From: Mesorhizobium sangaii
GTDB taxonomy: Bacteria > Pseudomonadota > Alphaproteobacteria > Rhizobiales > Rhizobiaceae
Assembly: GCF_014207355.1 (NCBI RefSeq)
Contig: NZ_JACHEF010000001.1
Location: 1,106,002-1,170,001 of the forward strand
Length of the DNA: 64,000 bases
Reading direction: 5' to 3'
Shown here in pieces: positions 28,660-38,608 of this stretch. The position numbers and the translations under genes were made by a program. Numbering within the stretch: position 1 is the first letter of the stretch; each line of letters opens with the position of its first letter. The notes under the pieces were generated by a model. That model was not told where the DNA came from. It was given only the letters and a program-made list of their open reading frames with translations, and did no database searches.

Positions 28660-30494
28660 TCAATTCGCCTCAAGTCGATGGTGAAGGATGCGCCGCCGGC
28701 GCTGCCAGGGCCGCTGGCGCTGGCGGGATCGAGCCGCAGCGTGCCGCCCAATTCCTGGGCGATCTCCTGCGAGATCACCAGCCCGAGGCCAAGTCCCTTC
28801 TCCTTGGTGGTCTGGAACGGCATGAACAGATTGCCGGCCGCTTCCGGTCCGAGGCCGGGGCCGTTGTCGCGCACCGAAATCAGCACCCTGTCGTCGCGCT
28901 CGGCGATGTCGATCTCGATGCGGGGATCAGGCTGGTCCTTCATGGCGTCCAGCGCGTTCTGCAACAGGTTGACGAGGATCTGCTCCAGCCGGATACGGCT
29001 GGCCATGACCACCGGCGACGCGTTGCCGCGCGGCTTGACGATGGTCACTCCGGAATCGCGGATGCGGCCGGACAGCAGCGACAACGCGCCGTCGATCGCC
29101 TCGCGTACCGGCAATGGCGAAGCGGCGACGCCTGGCCGTCGGGCGAAAGTGCGCAAGGTGCTGGTGATCGCGCCGATGCGCTCGGTCATCGAAACGATCG
29201 ATGTCAGATTGCCGCTGACCGGCTCGGTCTTGCCGGTGTCGAGAAAGCGGCCGGCGTTCTCGGCATAGGTGCGGATGGCGGCGACGGGCTGGTTGATCTC
29301 GTGCGCGACGCCGGCGGCGATCTGGCCGAGGATGGAAAGCCGGTTGGCCTGGGCGAGATCGTCGCGCAGCCGGCGGACCTTGGCTTCGGCGTTCTCACGC
29401 TCGGCGATTTCGCCGGCAAGCGCGGTGTTGGAGCGTGTCAGCTCGGCCGTTCGCGTGCTGACCCGGCTCTCCAGTTCGGCATTCATGCGCGCCAGCGCCT
29501 CCTGACGCAGCCGGCGGGCGCGCCGGCGCCGGGTCAGCACGAAGGCAAGCAGGCCCATCAGCAGCAACCCGAGCAGCGTGGTAAGGCGTGCCGTGTTGGC
29601 GGCGGAGGACAAAGTGGCGTCGGCGGGCGTCAGCAGCCACAGACGCCAGCCGGGGACGGCACCGGAAAGGTCCTGCACCACTTCGACGAACTGGCGCGGC
29701 TTGCCGGCGCTGTCGATAGTCGCCAGGCCGTCACCGGCACCGCGTTGCAACGGCAGCGGTTCGAAGCCGGCATCGGCCAGTTGAAGCTGTTCGCGGGCAG
29801 CAGCAGCATCCGCGGCCGAGAGCGGTGCCAGGGCATGAAACCGCCACTCGGGCTGGCTGGTGGCCAGCACCACGCCACGTTCGTCGGTGACGAAAACAAG
29901 AAAGCCGCTGGAGCGCCAATTGGCTTCGACGCGGTCGAGTTCGACCTTCAGCACCGCAACGCCAAGCGGCTTGCCGCCATCGTCGACGCGACTGGCAAGG
30001 TAGAGACCCGGCCGGCCGCTGATCGTGCCGAGGCCATATTGGCTGGCTGCACCCTTGGCCATTGCCTCCTGGAAATAGTGACGAAAATTATAGTCGATGC
30101 CGACAAAGCTCGTCGGTTCGCCGGCATTGCTGGCTGATATCGCGATGCCGGCCGTGTCGATGACATAGATGGCGGACGCCGATGCATCGCCGGCAATCGC
30201 CCTGAGCTTGTCGTTGAGGGCCGCTTCTTGCATCTTTCCGGCCCGGCGCAGCGCCCCGCGCACGGCATCGTCGCGTGCCAGCACCAATGGCACCAGGCGT
30301 TGCTTTTCGATTTCGCCAGTCAGGGTTCCCGCCGCCAGCGGCAGGGCGGCAAGGGCTCCGTCACGGAGATTGTCGGCCGCCTGGCCGGTGGCGATGCGCC
30401 CTGCGATGACGATCGCGCCTGCCAGAACCGCAAGGGCGACCACCACGACACGCCAGCGGCCATCGCCCAGCCGGGCCACCGCTTCGCGCAGCAA
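28656..30494 (-). CDS. dctB: C4-dicarboxylate sensor histidine kinase
   Basis: A 612-residue inner-membrane kinase. It has an N-terminal TM ([19 protein letters not shown]), a double-PAS periplasmic sensor (~60-320) with [18 protein letters not shown] and [10 protein letters not shown], and a second TM ([17 protein letters not shown]). A coiled linker, the H-box [19 protein letters not shown], and the ATPase motifs [18 protein letters not shown] and [10 protein letters not shown] follow. It senses succinate, malate and fumarate together with DctA. The start is uncertain because no ATG lies in frame near the expected N-terminus. I used TTG 30494. The in-frame ATG at 30800 would run across the DctD sites and the dctA promoter. 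Confidence 0.88.
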   Translation of the reverse strand: MLREAVARLGDGRWRVVVVALAVLAGAIVIAGRIATGQAADNLRDGALAALPLAAGTLTGEIEKQRLVPLVLARDDAVRGALRRAGKMQEAALNDKLRAIAGDASASAIYVIDTAGIAISASNAGEPTSFVGIDYNFRHYFQEAMAKGAASQYGLGTISGRPGLYLASRVDDGGKPLGVAVLKVELDRVEANWRSSGFLVFVTDERGVVLATSQPEWRFHALAPLSAADAAAAREQLQLADAGFEPLPLQRGAGDGLATIDSAGKPRQFVEVVQDLSGAVPGWRLWLLTPADATLSSAANTARLTTLLGLLLMGLLAFVLTRRRRARRLRQEALARMNAELESRVSTRTAELTRSNTALAGEIAERENAEAKVRRLRDDLAQANRLSILGQIAAGVAHEINQPVAAIRTYAENAGRFLDTGKTEPVSGNLTSIVSMTERIGAITSTLRTFARRPGVAASPLPVREAIDGALSLLSGRIRDSGVTIVKPRGNASPVVMASRIRLEQILVNLLQNALDAMKDQPDPRIEIDIAERDDRVLISVRDNGPGLGPEAAGNLFMPFQTTKEKGLGLGLVISQEIAQELGGTLRLDPASASGPGSAGGASFTIDLRRIE

Positions 30495-30599
30495 TTCACG
30501 GCCGGCCGCGGATCCCCTATCGATGCCTGCTTGCGGCGTCTGCCCTCTCCCTTTCCTCGCGGCCTCTATTTCTTCACGGCCTCTTTGGCGGCCAGTGTA

Positions 30600-30646
30600 A
30601 TGCGAAATTCCGCCCAGGCAAACGCTGCCTGTGCGGAAATCCGCAC
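30600..30646 (+). promoter_or_regulatory. Two DctD-binding-like enhancer sites upstream of dctA
   Basis: The proximal site GTGCGGAAATCCGCAC (30631-30646) is a perfect palindrome. The distal site ATGCGAAATTCCGCCC (30600-30615) matches it at 12 of 16 positions. Their centres are 31 bp apart (three turns) and about 100 and 130 bp upstream of the predicted start, the tandem layout known for DctD at rhizobial dctA. Confidence 0.75.
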
Positions 30647-30709
30647 AAGCATTCGCAGCAAAGCACCTGACAACCGCCGAAATCCAGGCATTCCGGCCTT
30701 TCACCGATC

Positions 30710-30725
30710 TGGCACAGCGCTTGCA
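30710..30725 (+). promoter_or_regulatory. Sigma-54 (RpoN) promoter of dctA
   Basis: TGGCACAGCGCTTGCA matches the -24/-12 consensus TGGCAC-N5-TTGCA exactly. Transcription should start near 30736, ~80 nt before the dctA ATG. Confidence 0.9.
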
Positions 30726-30817
30726 AAACTCCTTGCAGCGGCGTGCGACCGGAGCGCCGCGATGGGAGAAGTCACGCAGGGCGGTGCATTTCCGCCCCAT
30801 CCGGCAGGGAGAGTTCT

Positions 30818-32146
30818 ATGCACATCGCAGACCAATCAGGCGCGTTTGCCGCGCAGCGCAAGCCTTTCTATGCCCAACTCTACGTGCAGGTGCTCGTCGC
30901 GATCACCCTCGGCATCCTGCTCGGCCACTTCTATCCATCAATCGGCGAGAGCATGAAGCCGCTCGGCGACGCCTTCATCAAGCTGGTCAAGATGATCATC
31001 GCCCCGGTCATCTTCCTGACCGTGGCAACCGGCATCGCCGGCATGAGCGACCTGCAGAAGGTCGGGCGTGTCGCCGGCAAGGCGATGCTCTATTTCCTCA
31101 CCTTCTCGACGCTGGCGCTGATCATCGGCCTTGTCGTGGCCAATGTCGTGCAGCCGGGTGCCGGCTTCAACATCGACCCTGCGACGCTCGACGCCTCGAC
31201 CGTCAACACCTATGCCGCCAAGGCGCATGACCAGTCGGTCACCGGCTTCCTGATGAACATCATCCCGACGACTATCGTCGGCGCCTTCGCCGACGGCGAC
31301 ATCCTGCAGGTGCTGTTCTTCTCGGTGCTGTTCGGCATTTCGTTGGCGCTGGTCGGCGACAAGGCCACGCCTGTCCTTAATTTCCTCCAGGCGCTGACGA
31401 CGCCGATCTTCAAGCTGGTCAGCGTGCTGATGAAGGCTGCACCGATCGGTGCCTTCGGCGCCATGGCGTTCACCATCGGCAAATACGGCATCGGCGCGGT
31501 CATCAACCTCGCCATGCTGGTCGGCACCTTCTACGTGACGTCGCTGCTGTTCGTGTTCGTCGTGCTGGGTGCTGTCTGCCGCTATAACGGGTTCTCCATC
31601 CTGTCCTTGATCCGCTACATCAAGGAAGAGCTGCTGCTGGTGCTCGGAACCTCCTCGTCGGAAGCTGCCCTGCCCTCGCTGATGGAAAAGATGGAGAAGG
31701 CCGGCGCAAAGCGCTCGGTGGTCGGTCTGGTCATCCCGACGGGCTATTCGTTCAACCTCGACGGCACCAACATCTACATGACGCTGGCGGCGCTGTTCAT
31801 CGCGCAGGCGACCAACATCCATTTGTCGATGGGCGACCAGATCCTGCTGCTGCTGGTTGCCATGCTTTCCTCCAAGGGCGCCGCCGGCATCACCGGAGCC
31901 GGGTTCATCACCCTTGCCGCCACGCTGTCGGTCGTTCCGGCGGTGCCGGTCGCCGGCATGGCGCTGATCCTCGGTGTCGACCGCTTCATGTCGGAGTGCC
32001 GGGCGCTGACCAACTTCGTCGGCAATGCCGTCGCCACGCTGGTGGTGGCACGCTGGGAAGGCGAACTCGACGAAGCCAAGCTCGCCAGGGCACTGGCGGG
32101 CACGGCCTACGACAGCCTGCCGGCTGATATCGTTCCCGCCGAGTAA
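30818..32146 (+). CDS. dctA: C4-dicarboxylate:cation symporter
   Basis: A 442-residue inner-membrane carrier of the dicarboxylate/amino acid:cation symporter family. It imports succinate, fumarate and malate, the fuel of nitrogen-fixing bacteroids in legume symbiosis. Features are [21 protein letters not shown] (TM1), [27 protein letters not shown], the serine-rich re-entrant loop [38 protein letters not shown] (the NLDGT substrate/ion motif) and [18 protein letters not shown] 30818 has AGGGAGAG upstream. An earlier in-frame ATG at 30743 lacks one. It is divergent from dctB and driven by the sigma-54 promoter. Confidence 0.95.
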   Translation: MHIADQSGAFAAQRKPFYAQLYVQVLVAITLGILLGHFYPSIGESMKPLGDAFIKLVKMIIAPVIFLTVATGIAGMSDLQKVGRVAGKAMLYFLTFSTLALIIGLVVANVVQPGAGFNIDPATLDASTVNTYAAKAHDQSVTGFLMNIIPTTIVGAFADGDILQVLFFSVLFGISLALVGDKATPVLNFLQALTTPIFKLVSVLMKAAPIGAFGAMAFTIGKYGIGAVINLAMLVGTFYVTSLLFVFVVLGAVCRYNGFSILSLIRYIKEELLLVLGTSSSEAALPSLMEKMEKAGAKRSVVGLVIPTGYSFNLDGTNIYMTLAALFIAQATNIHLSMGDQILLLLVAMLSSKGAAGITGAGFITLAATLSVVPAVPVAGMALILGVDRFMSECRALTNFVGNAVATLVVARWEGELDEAKLARALAGTAYDSLPADIVPAE

Positions 32147-32168
32147 TCCACGCGCCTCGACACCAATC

Positions 32169-32199
32169 AACGGCCGGAAGCCCTTGGCTTCCGGCCGTT
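32169..32199. terminator. Bidirectional hairpin between dctA and the sugar-transport operon
   Basis: AACGGCCGGAAGCC-CTT-GGCTTCCGGCCGTT is a perfect 14-bp stem with a 3-nt loop between convergent genes. No T-run follows, so termination may be weak or rely on the stem alone. Confidence 0.65.
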
Positions 32200-32217
32200 G
32201 CCGTACAGCTGACAATG

Positions 32218-33311
32218 TCAGGCGGTTTTGCGCAGCGGTGCCAGCGCCTTGCCGTCGGCGGCGAAGAGATGGCAGCGGGAGGGGTCGGCCTGCATGGCGA
32301 TGGGGCTGTGCAGCGGTGTCGTGTCGATGCCCTCGGTCTGAACGACCAGCCTCGTCTTCTCGCCGATCTCGGCATGCAGGATGGTCAGGCCGCCGAGCCG
32401 TTCGGCCAGCACCGCCTCGCCCTTGAACTGGCCCGCATCCGCGATCCGGATATGTTCCGGCCGGATGCCAAGCAGCAACTCGCTGTTTTGTGCAAGCGCG
32501 CCCGCCTCGACCGGAACAACCAGGCTGGATCCGTCCGGCAGCGCGACGGCAACGCCATCGGCGTTGGCGGAGAGAACCCGCACCGGCAGCATGTTCATCT
32601 TCGGCGAGCCGATGAAGCCGGCGACGAAGACATTGGCCGGTCTCGCATAGAAGTCGAGTGGCGTGCCGACCTGTTCGATCGTGCCGCCATTGAGGACGAC
32701 GATCTTGTCGGCCATGGTCATCGCTTCGGTCTGGTCGTGCGTGACATAGACGATGGTGGCGGCGAGCCGCTCGTGCAGTTGCATCAACTCCAGCCGCATG
32801 TTGACGCGAAGTGCGGCGTCGAGGTTCGACAGCGGTTCGTCGAACAGGAACACCTTCGGCTGGCGCACGATCGCACGGCCGATGGCAACACGCTGGCGCT
32901 GGCCGCCGGACAGCTCCTTCGGCCGCCGCTCGAGCAGAGCGACAGCTGCAGCACGTCGGCCGCCGCCTTGACCTTGGCGTCACGCTCGACGACCGGCAGC
33001 CCGGCGATCTTCAGCGCAAAACCCATATTCTCGGCGACCGTCATGTGCGGATAGAGCGCATAGGACTGGAACACCATGGCGAGGCCGCGCTCGGAGGGAT
33101 CGACCTCGTTGATGCGCGCGCCATCAAGCATCAGCTCGCCGGAGGTGATCTTCTCAAGACCGGCGATCATACGCAGCAGCGTCGACTTTCCGCAGCCCGA
33201 CGGTCCGACGAAGACAACGAATTCGCGGTCGCCTACATCAAGGTCGACCCCTTTGATCACCTCGGCATTGCCGTAGGATTTGCGCACGCCGCGCAGCTTG
33301 AGCTCAGCCAT
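32218..33311 (-). pseudogene. UgpC/MalK-type sugar ABC transporter ATPase, broken by a frameshift
   Basis: The N-terminal part (from ATG 33311) reads [21 protein letters not shown] with Walker [14 protein letters not shown] and the Q-loop [12 protein letters not shown]. Near 32938-32943 the frame slips. After ADVLQLS the protein goes to SSGGRRSCP..., while the expected [23 protein letters not shown] is encoded in the next frame. The second frame then continues with Walker [13 protein letters not shown], the H-loop [15 protein letters not shown] and a C-terminal regulatory domain to 32218. One missing base explains it: the total of 1094 nt would be 1095 (364 aa) if restored. It is the last gene of the importer operon and overlaps the ROK gene by 8 nt. 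Either a real inactivation or a sequence error is possible. Confidence 0.85.
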
Positions 33312-34326
33312 TGAAGTCCCTCCTCGCATCCGGATATGTGCTTGGACCGACAGGCATGCGTGCAGCCAGCGTACCTCCGTCATCGAACAGGACAAGGCTG
33401 GCAGCACCAACCAGCCCGGCGTGGCGGCCAAGCTGGGCCTGAACGACCGGCACGTCGCGATAGGCACGCATGGCCCGCTGCCTGATGGTCGCCTCGATGG
33501 CAGGCGCCATGAGGTCGAGCCCGTTGGCAATGCCGCCGCCGACAACCAGCACATCGGGCGAATAGAGATGCAAAAGATTGGTGAAGCCGATGCCCAGCCA
33601 GCGGGCTTCCTCCTCCAGCAGGGCCAAGGCAAGCTCATCCTGCAGCCGCGCCGCCTCGACCACGTGACGGCCGGTCACTTGACCGTTGCCCGAGAGGCGC
33701 CGCAGCGCCGAGCCATCCCACGGCGCCGTCGCGGCATTGGCGCGGCGGCCGAGCGCGGTGCCAGAGGCGATGGCCTCGAAGCAGCCGACGACGCCGCACA
33801 TGCAACGCTCGCCTTCATTGGTTATGGTCATGTGGCCGATCTCGGCGGCGAGGCCACGGCGGCCATGCAGGATGCGTCCGTCGACGACGACGCCGCCGCC
33901 GATGCCGGTAGAAACCGTAACGAAGACCAGCGAGCGGGCGCCATGACCGGCGCCAAAGCGCCATTCGCCGAGTGCGGCGGCGTTGGCGTCGTTCTCCAGT
34001 CGTACCGGCAGGCCGAGCCGCCTTTCGAGGATATCGGCAAGCGGCACGTCGAGCCAGCCGGCCAGTGTCGGCGGTCCGACGGCGATGCCGGCCAGCGGAT
34101 CGAGCGGTCCCGGCGCGCCGACGCCGACGCCGACGATGGCGAGCGCCGGGGCCTCGCCGTGGATGGTCGCGGCCAGCGCCTCGATCTGGCCGATTACCAC
34201 GTCGGGGCCAGCCTGCGCCTGTGTCGGCACCGCGGCGAACGCCAGGATCTTGCCGTCACGGTCGACCAGGGCGGCACGAAGCTCGGTGCCGCCAAGATCG
34301 ATCGCAAGGGCGGCTTCGTTGCTCAT
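33304..34326 (-). CDS. ROK-family sugar kinase
   Basis: A 340-residue ROK protein without an HTH domain, so a kinase and not a repressor. The ATP loop is [16 protein letters not shown]. The catalytic Asp lies in [28 protein letters not shown] follows, then the zinc motif GH...[10 protein letters not shown] (H-x-n-C-x-C-x4-C). The family phosphorylates glucose, allose, fructose, N-acetylmannosamine and others. The exact sugar is unknown. It overlaps the epimerase gene (34323-34326, ATGA) and the ATPase gene, inside the sugar operon. Confidence 0.85.
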   Translation of the reverse strand: MSNEAALAIDLGGTELRAALVDRDGKILAFAAVPTQAQAGPDVVIGQIEALAATIHGEAPALAIVGVGVGAPGPLDPLAGIAVGPPTLAGWLDVPLADILERRLGLPVRLENDANAAALGEWRFGAGHGARSLVFVTVSTGIGGGVVVDGRILHGRRGLAAEIGHMTITNEGERCMCGVVGCFEAIASGTALGRRANAATAPWDGSALRRLSGNGQVTGRHVVEAARLQDELALALLEEEARWLGIGFTNLLHLYSPDVLVVGGGIANGLDLMAPAIEATIRQRAMRAYRDVPVVQAQLGRHAGLVGAASLVLFDDGGTLAARMPVGPSTYPDARRDFNG

Positions 34327-35045
34327 GCCGCGACCTTGAGGCCGTGCAGCCAGCCGATGCGGCCGGCAAGGTCCTTGTCGCCGAAAGCGAGCGAGCCGAG
34401 AACCACGGTTTCGGCGCCGGCAGCGCGCAGCAAGGGTACGGTCTCATGGCGGATACCGCCATCGGCGGCCAGGATCACAGCCGCCTCGCGGCGGGCCTCT
34501 CTCAGGATGGCGCGGGCATCACCCAGCCTGTCGCAGGCCTTGTCCGACAGGCTCTGGCCTTTGACACCGATGGCGGTGCCAAGCAGCGTGACGAAAGCCA
34601 CCTCTGGGACGAACGGCGTCACCGTCTCGACCGGCGTCTCCAGCCTGAGCACGACGCCAGCTTCGGCACCGAGTTCCCGCGCCAGCCGGACGGCACGCAA
34701 TCCCGCCTCGCCGTTTTCTGCATGGACGCTGATCATGTCGGCGCCGGCCTCGATGAACTGGCGCGTCTGTGCCTCGACAACCGCCGCATCGACCATCAGA
34801 TGGACATGGATGGGTTTGGCCGTCAGCCGAGCGATGCGGGCGACAAGATCGGGAAAGAACAGGAAGGACGGGGCGAAATGACCGTCCGCTACATCGATGT
34901 GGTGAAGGTCGACATAGGGCTCGATGCGCTTCAGATCGCTCTCGAAATTGACGAGGTCGGCGGACCACAGCGAGAATTCAGCGATCATGCGATCGCGCGG
35001 CAATGCGGCGATGGCGGCCTGGCCTGAGAGAGGTTTCGAGATCAT
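34323..35045 (-). CDS. Ribulose-phosphate 3-epimerase-family protein
   Basis: A 240-residue TIM-barrel epimerase. Typical landmarks are SLWSADLVNFESDLKRI, the metal/catalytic LHHIDVADGHFAPSF (Asp), IHVHLMVDA, GADMISVHAEN and the second catalytic Asp in ILAADGGI. The N-terminus has about 20 residues more than housekeeping Rpe. In this operon it may act on a pentulose- or hexulose-phosphate made by the ROK kinase (inference). Overlaps of 4 nt on both sides (ATGA) couple it to the hydrolase and kinase genes. Confidence 0.82.
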   Translation of the reverse strand: MISKPLSGQAAIAALPRDRMIAEFSLWSADLVNFESDLKRIEPYVDLHHIDVADGHFAPSFLFFPDLVARIARLTAKPIHVHLMVDAAVVEAQTRQFIEAGADMISVHAENGEAGLRAVRLARELGAEAGVVLRLETPVETVTPFVPEVAFVTLLGTAIGVKGQSLSDKACDRLGDARAILREARREAAVILAADGGIRHETVPLLRAAGAETVVLGSLAFGDKDLAGRIGWLHGLKVAA

Positions 35046-35872
35046 GGCTGGTCCTGGTTGTTGAAACGATCCTCGAGGAAACCCGCGATAGCGGCGCGGA
35101 CCTCGGCGAAATGACGATCCTTGTCGTTGGCCTTCGGCGTCACCTCGGCAAAGGCGGCGTTGGGGATGGCGTCGGCGAGGAAACGGGCGGTCGCCAGCGG
35201 ATGGATGAGATCGACGCCGCTGCCGACGACCAGCGTGGGGACAGCGAGATTGCCGGCTGCCGCCAGCGTGACGCCGGGGCCATCGTTTGCGATCGCCTGC
35301 ATCACCTCGGCGAAGACAGCCGCATTTTCGCGCTCGAAGAAACCAAGCAGGGAAGCAAGATTGTCCGGTGCTTCCCCACGAAAGCGGGCGGCGGTGACCG
35401 AGGTTGCAAAGGCGTTGCGCGCGTCCTCCAGCGGACGGTCGCGGATGAGCTTCGCCACCTCCGAAAAGGGCTGCATGTTCTGCGGCGCCGCATCGAAGCG
35501 CCAGGCTGGGCGCACCAGCACCAAACCCAGGACACGGTCCGCGTGACGGCTTGCAAGCCTGAGCGCAATCGCCGCGCCCATCGAGACGCCGCCGGCGACG
35601 AAACGGTCGAGCCCGGCCGCATCGGCGGCGGCCAGCACGTCGTCGGCAAACATGGCAATCGAAAAGGGTCGCCTGGAGCCGGAGCCGGAGCCGCCCTGTG
35701 CGCGGCATTCGACGGTCAGCCGGCGGTATGACGGACTGTCGGGAAAATTCTGCGCCACCTGCGCCGCATCACCGCCGAGACCGTGCTGGAAGATGACCGG
35801 AAACCCCTGCCCTGTATCGAAGACACAAAGTGCTGCATCGTCGCGAAGCATGACCGTCGGCGCGGCGTCCAT
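35042..35872 (-). CDS. Alpha/beta-hydrolase
   Basis: A 276-residue soluble hydrolase. The oxyanion region is VIFQHGLGGDAAQ. The nucleophile elbow is GGVSMGAAIALRLA (Ser in G-x-S-x-G). The acid is likely the Asp in VVGSGVDLIHP, and the His lies in KDRHFAEV near the C-terminus. It looks like a lactonase or esterase of the enol-lactonase group. In a sugar operon a sugar-lactone or ester substrate is plausible but unproved. Its start overlaps the stop of the upstream isomerase by one base. Confidence 0.8.
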   Translation of the reverse strand: MDAAPTVMLRDDAALCVFDTGQGFPVIFQHGLGGDAAQVAQNFPDSPSYRRLTVECRAQGGSGSGSRRPFSIAMFADDVLAAADAAGLDRFVAGGVSMGAAIALRLASRHADRVLGLVLVRPAWRFDAAPQNMQPFSEVAKLIRDRPLEDARNAFATSVTAARFRGEAPDNLASLLGFFERENAAVFAEVMQAIANDGPGVTLAAAGNLAVPTLVVGSGVDLIHPLATARFLADAIPNAAFAEVTPKANDKDRHFAEVRAAIAGFLEDRFNNQDQP

Positions 35873-36693
35873 CAGAGGAGCCTCCGCAGGAAGGCGGCGA
35901 CGCCGGGGGCTTGGTCGGCGGACAGCCCATGGGTGACGAGCGCCCCGTCGAAGCCCACCGCCTTCAGCCGCGCGATGAGATCCGGGAAGTCGACGATGCC
36001 TTGGCCAGCGGTGGCAAAGCGACCGTCACCAAAACGGTCCTTGGCGTGCGCCATAGCGATGTGGCCGGCCGCCTCGTCGATCGCGGCGGCGACAACGGCG
36101 CGCGCTTCGTCGGGCGTCGCATGTTCGAAAAGGTTTGCCGGATCAAGCACGATCTTCAGGCGCTTCGACCCCATCTCGGCGATCAGCCTGGTGGCATCCT
36201 TCGCCGAGGTGACGATGTTGGCCTGCTCGGGTTCGATGCCGAGATCGACGCGGGCGGCTTCTGCCAGCGCCAGTGCTTTCGCCATCTCGGTGGCCATGTC
36301 GGACCAGGCCGCCGGATCGGCATTGTCGGGATGGTACGCCCATTGGTCTGCAGCGTTGCGCGAGCCGGTGCAGAGCGTGACCAGGGGAATGTCCAGGGCG
36401 GCAGCTGCCTCTATGACAACGGCAAGGCGCCTGAGGCCGTCGTCGCGGAGGGCCTTGTCGGGATGCGCCATGTTGTAGGTGCCCGAAAGGGCTGCAAGCG
36501 AAACACCGGTCGACTGTGCGGCGGCACGGATCGCCGCGACGGCTTCCGCCGGCACGGCATCGGGCATCGACGGCAGGCCGGCGCAGGCGAGATTGAACTG
36601 CGTGGTCTCATAGCCAGCGTGCCGCACGGCCGCCAGCACGGCGGCCGGCTCGGCGCCGGGAAAGGTCTTGGCGAAAATGCCGAGACGCATCAA
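35872..36693 (-). CDS. Sugar phosphate isomerase/epimerase (xylose-isomerase-like TIM barrel)
   Basis: A 273-residue AP_endonuc_2-type barrel. It begins MMRLGIFAKTFPG and includes HAGYETTQFNLACAGL, LGIEPEQAN (metal-binding Glu), VLDPANLFEHA (Asp), HIAMAHAKDRFGDGRF (His/Lys) and GQGIVDFPDLIARLKAVGFDG. Such proteins interconvert keto-sugars or work in inositol-type pathways (IolE/IolI). The substrate is unknown. ATG 36693 overlaps the oxidoreductase stop (36690-36693); the second ATG, at 36690, is an alternative start. Confidence 0.8.
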   Translation of the reverse strand: MMRLGIFAKTFPGAEPAAVLAAVRHAGYETTQFNLACAGLPSMPDAVPAEAVAAIRAAAQSTGVSLAALSGTYNMAHPDKALRDDGLRRLAVVIEAAAALDIPLVTLCTGSRNAADQWAYHPDNADPAAWSDMATEMAKALALAEAARVDLGIEPEQANIVTSAKDATRLIAEMGSKRLKIVLDPANLFEHATPDEARAVVAAAIDEAAGHIAMAHAKDRFGDGRFATAGQGIVDFPDLIARLKAVGFDGALVTHGLSADQAPGVAAFLRRLL

Positions 36694-37766
36694 ACCGCCC
36701 CCGAAACCGAGGCGAGTTCAACCCGCTCGCCTGATACCACCGAGCGCGCGATGGCGACCATGGCGCGGATCGACGCGATGCCGTCCTCGACATTGGCGCC
36801 GCGCATCGGCGCGCCTTCCAGCACCGTTTCGGCTAGACCTTCCAGCTGACGGCGGAAGAAATGGCCATCGGCGCCGAGCGGCTTGTGGGCCGTGGCGGTC
36901 TTCTCGTGAAAGATCTCGACCTCGCTGGCGCGGAAGTACCAGGGGTTGAAGGTCTTGGCGATGACGGAGCCGTTCTCGCCATAAAGCTGGAAACCTTCGT
37001 GCCAGTCCATCCGCACGGCGACAGTGAGATCGAGATGGCCGAGCGCGCCGCTGGCGAATTCGGTCTCGACGAACCAGCAATAGGCGCCGAAACGCTCGTT
37101 GAGGCGCGCGCGCACGGCGACGATGTCGCCGCACAGGAAGCGCGCCGTGTCGACGAGATGCGAGCCGTGCGCCAGCATGAAATACTGCCTGAGATCAGCC
37201 TTCGGATTTCCGGCCGGCTTCCTTGCTAGCCTGCTGGTGACAGGCAGCGGCTGCACTGCATCGGTGTTGGTGTAGCGGTGGGTGGAATCGCAGTACCACG
37301 CCTTCAGCGCCAGCACCTCGCCGATCTCGTCGCGGACGAAATCGCGCGCCGCCTCCAGCGCAGGGTCGAAGCGCTTCATATGCCCGACCTGCAGGATTTT
37401 GCCCGAGCGCCTGACCGCCTCGGCAAGCGCCTCGCCCTCCTCGACCGAGGTGCCGATCGGTTTTTCGCTCAGCACATGCTTGCCGGCATCGAGCGCCTTG
37501 ATCGACATCGGCACATGGTAGGCGTCGGAGGTGGCGACGATCACCGCTTCCAGTTCGGGATCGGCGAGCATCGCGTCATAGTCGGCATACATTTTCTGCG
37601 GCTCGTAGGTGGCACCCATGCGGGCGAGCAGGTCGGGTGCGGCGTCGCAGATGGCGTAGAGATCGGCATTGCTGGCCTTGGCGCAGGATTGCAGATGCGC
37701 GAACTGCGCAATGGGGCCGCAGCCGAGCACGCCGACCCTGAGGCGTCTGTCCTGTTTCTTGATCAT
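36690..37766 (-). CDS. Gfo/Idh/MocA-family oxidoreductase (first of two)
   Basis: A 358-residue NAD(P)-dependent dehydrogenase. The Rossmann loop is VGVLGCGPIAQFAHL. The EKP motif with the catalytic Lys is HVLSEKPIGTSVEEGE. The C-terminal beta-sheet half includes QVGHMKRFDPAL and the GSHLVDTARFLCGD active-site His/Asp region. The family oxidises or reduces cyclitols and sugars. I chose ATG 37766. The longer frame to 37952 only mirrors the adjacent gene. It belongs to the sugar operon and lies 11 nt after the TIM-barrel gene. Confidence 0.83.
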   Translation of the reverse strand: MIKKQDRRLRVGVLGCGPIAQFAHLQSCAKASNADLYAICDAAPDLLARMGATYEPQKMYADYDAMLADPELEAVIVATSDAYHVPMSIKALDAGKHVLSEKPIGTSVEEGEALAEAVRRSGKILQVGHMKRFDPALEAARDFVRDEIGEVLALKAWYCDSTHRYTNTDAVQPLPVTSRLARKPAGNPKADLRQYFMLAHGSHLVDTARFLCGDIVAVRARLNERFGAYCWFVETEFASGALGHLDLTVAVRMDWHEGFQLYGENGSVIAKTFNPWYFRASEVEIFHEKTATAHKPLGADGHFFRRQLEGLAETVLEGAPMRGANVEDGIASIRAMVAIARSVVSGERVELASVSGAV

Positions 37767-37777
37767 CGTCTCGTTCT

Positions 37778-38608
37778 TCAGGCGCCGTAGGCGCGCATTG
37801 TCTGGCGGTTGGCTTTGACCGCGCCGGCGGGGTCGGCGGCGGCGGTGTCGGATTCCTCTTCGAGCACCAGCCAACCGGTGAAACGCGGCGCGGTGCCGGC
37901 GATCTCGATGACCGCCGGGGTGTCGCAGACGCCTTTGCCGAGCATCGCCCATGTGCCCTTGGCGTCGACGTCCTTGAGGTGGATGTAACGGATGCGGTCG
38001 CGGTAAGTGTGCAGCGTGTCGAGCATGTCCTTGTGGCCGCGCAGGATGTGGCCGGTATCGGGCACCCAGCCGACCAGATCGGGGTCGAGTAAGGCAAAGA
38101 TCGTGTCGTAGTCGGCGCGGTCGAAGAGCAGCGTGTTGTGGTGCGAACTCGGATGCACCGCGACATCCACACCGGCCTTGCGGCCGATCTCGGCGGCGCG
38201 ATTGTAGAATTCGGCCGATATTGCGAACTTGTCTTCGCGCGGACCATCGGAGACGACCGTCGCCGAACCAATCGACACCAGTGCGCCCGGACAGTTCGCG
38301 GCAAAGCCTATCCAGCGCCGGGCGGCTTCGAGGTCGCTTTCCAGCGCCTCTTTCAAGGTGAACCCGCTCTTCGAGCCAAAAGCAAAGGAGACGAGGTTGA
38401 GGCCTCGGGCATCGAGCGCGGCAGCGAATTCGGCAGGCCTGTCGGCATAGCGGCCGATCATGGTGTCGGTGATCTCGATGCCGGCGTAGCCGCCATCTTC
38501 TATCGCCCTCAACAGATCGTCGGGACCGCCGGTCCAGCCTTTGCCCAGCATCTCCCAGGTGAAGGTCTGGCAGCCGACCTTGAGCTCCGTCTTCGTCATG
38601 TCATTCAT
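37778..38608 (-). CDS. Sugar phosphate isomerase/epimerase (IolE-like TIM barrel, second of two)
   Basis: A 276-residue barrel. It begins MNDMTKTELKVGCQTFTWEMLG and has GYAGIEITDTMIG, the conserved VAVHPSSHHNTLL (metal His), VGWVPDTGHILRGHKD (Asp/His), RIRYIHLKDVDAKGTW (His/Lys) and WLVLEEESD (Glu). The four ligands of the xylose-isomerase-like metal site are therefore present. It resembles inosose dehydratase and 2-keto-inositol enzymes, so a cyclitol or rare keto-sugar is possible. ATG 38608 overlaps the permease stop (ATGA); ATG 38599 is an alternative. Confidence 0.82.
   Translation of the reverse strand: MNDMTKTELKVGCQTFTWEMLGKGWTGGPDDLLRAIEDGGYAGIEITDTMIGRYADRPAEFAAALDARGLNLVSFAFGSKSGFTLKEALESDLEAARRWIGFAANCPGALVSIGSATVVSDGPREDKFAISAEFYNRAAEIGRKAGVDVAVHPSSHHNTLLFDRADYDTIFALLDPDLVGWVPDTGHILRGHKDMLDTLHTYRDRIRYIHLKDVDAKGTWAMLGKGVCDTPAVIEIAGTAPRFTGWLVLEEESDTAAADPAGAVKANRQTMRAYGA

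Noticed and set aside
28656..30800. dctB starting at ATG 30800 (714 codons)
   Set aside because: The extra ~100 residues are Arg/Cys-rich without domain character and would overlap the dctA sigma-54 promoter and DctD sites.
32930..32950. Programmed ribosomal frameshift in the UgpC/MalK-type ATPase gene
   Set aside because: No slippery heptamer, no stop codon soon after, and no supporting stem was seen; a lost base is simpler.
30938..32983. A 681-codon minus-strand frame opposite dctA
   Set aside because: Mirror of dctA with no recognisable motif. Its upstream part only overlaps the frameshifted ATPase gene.
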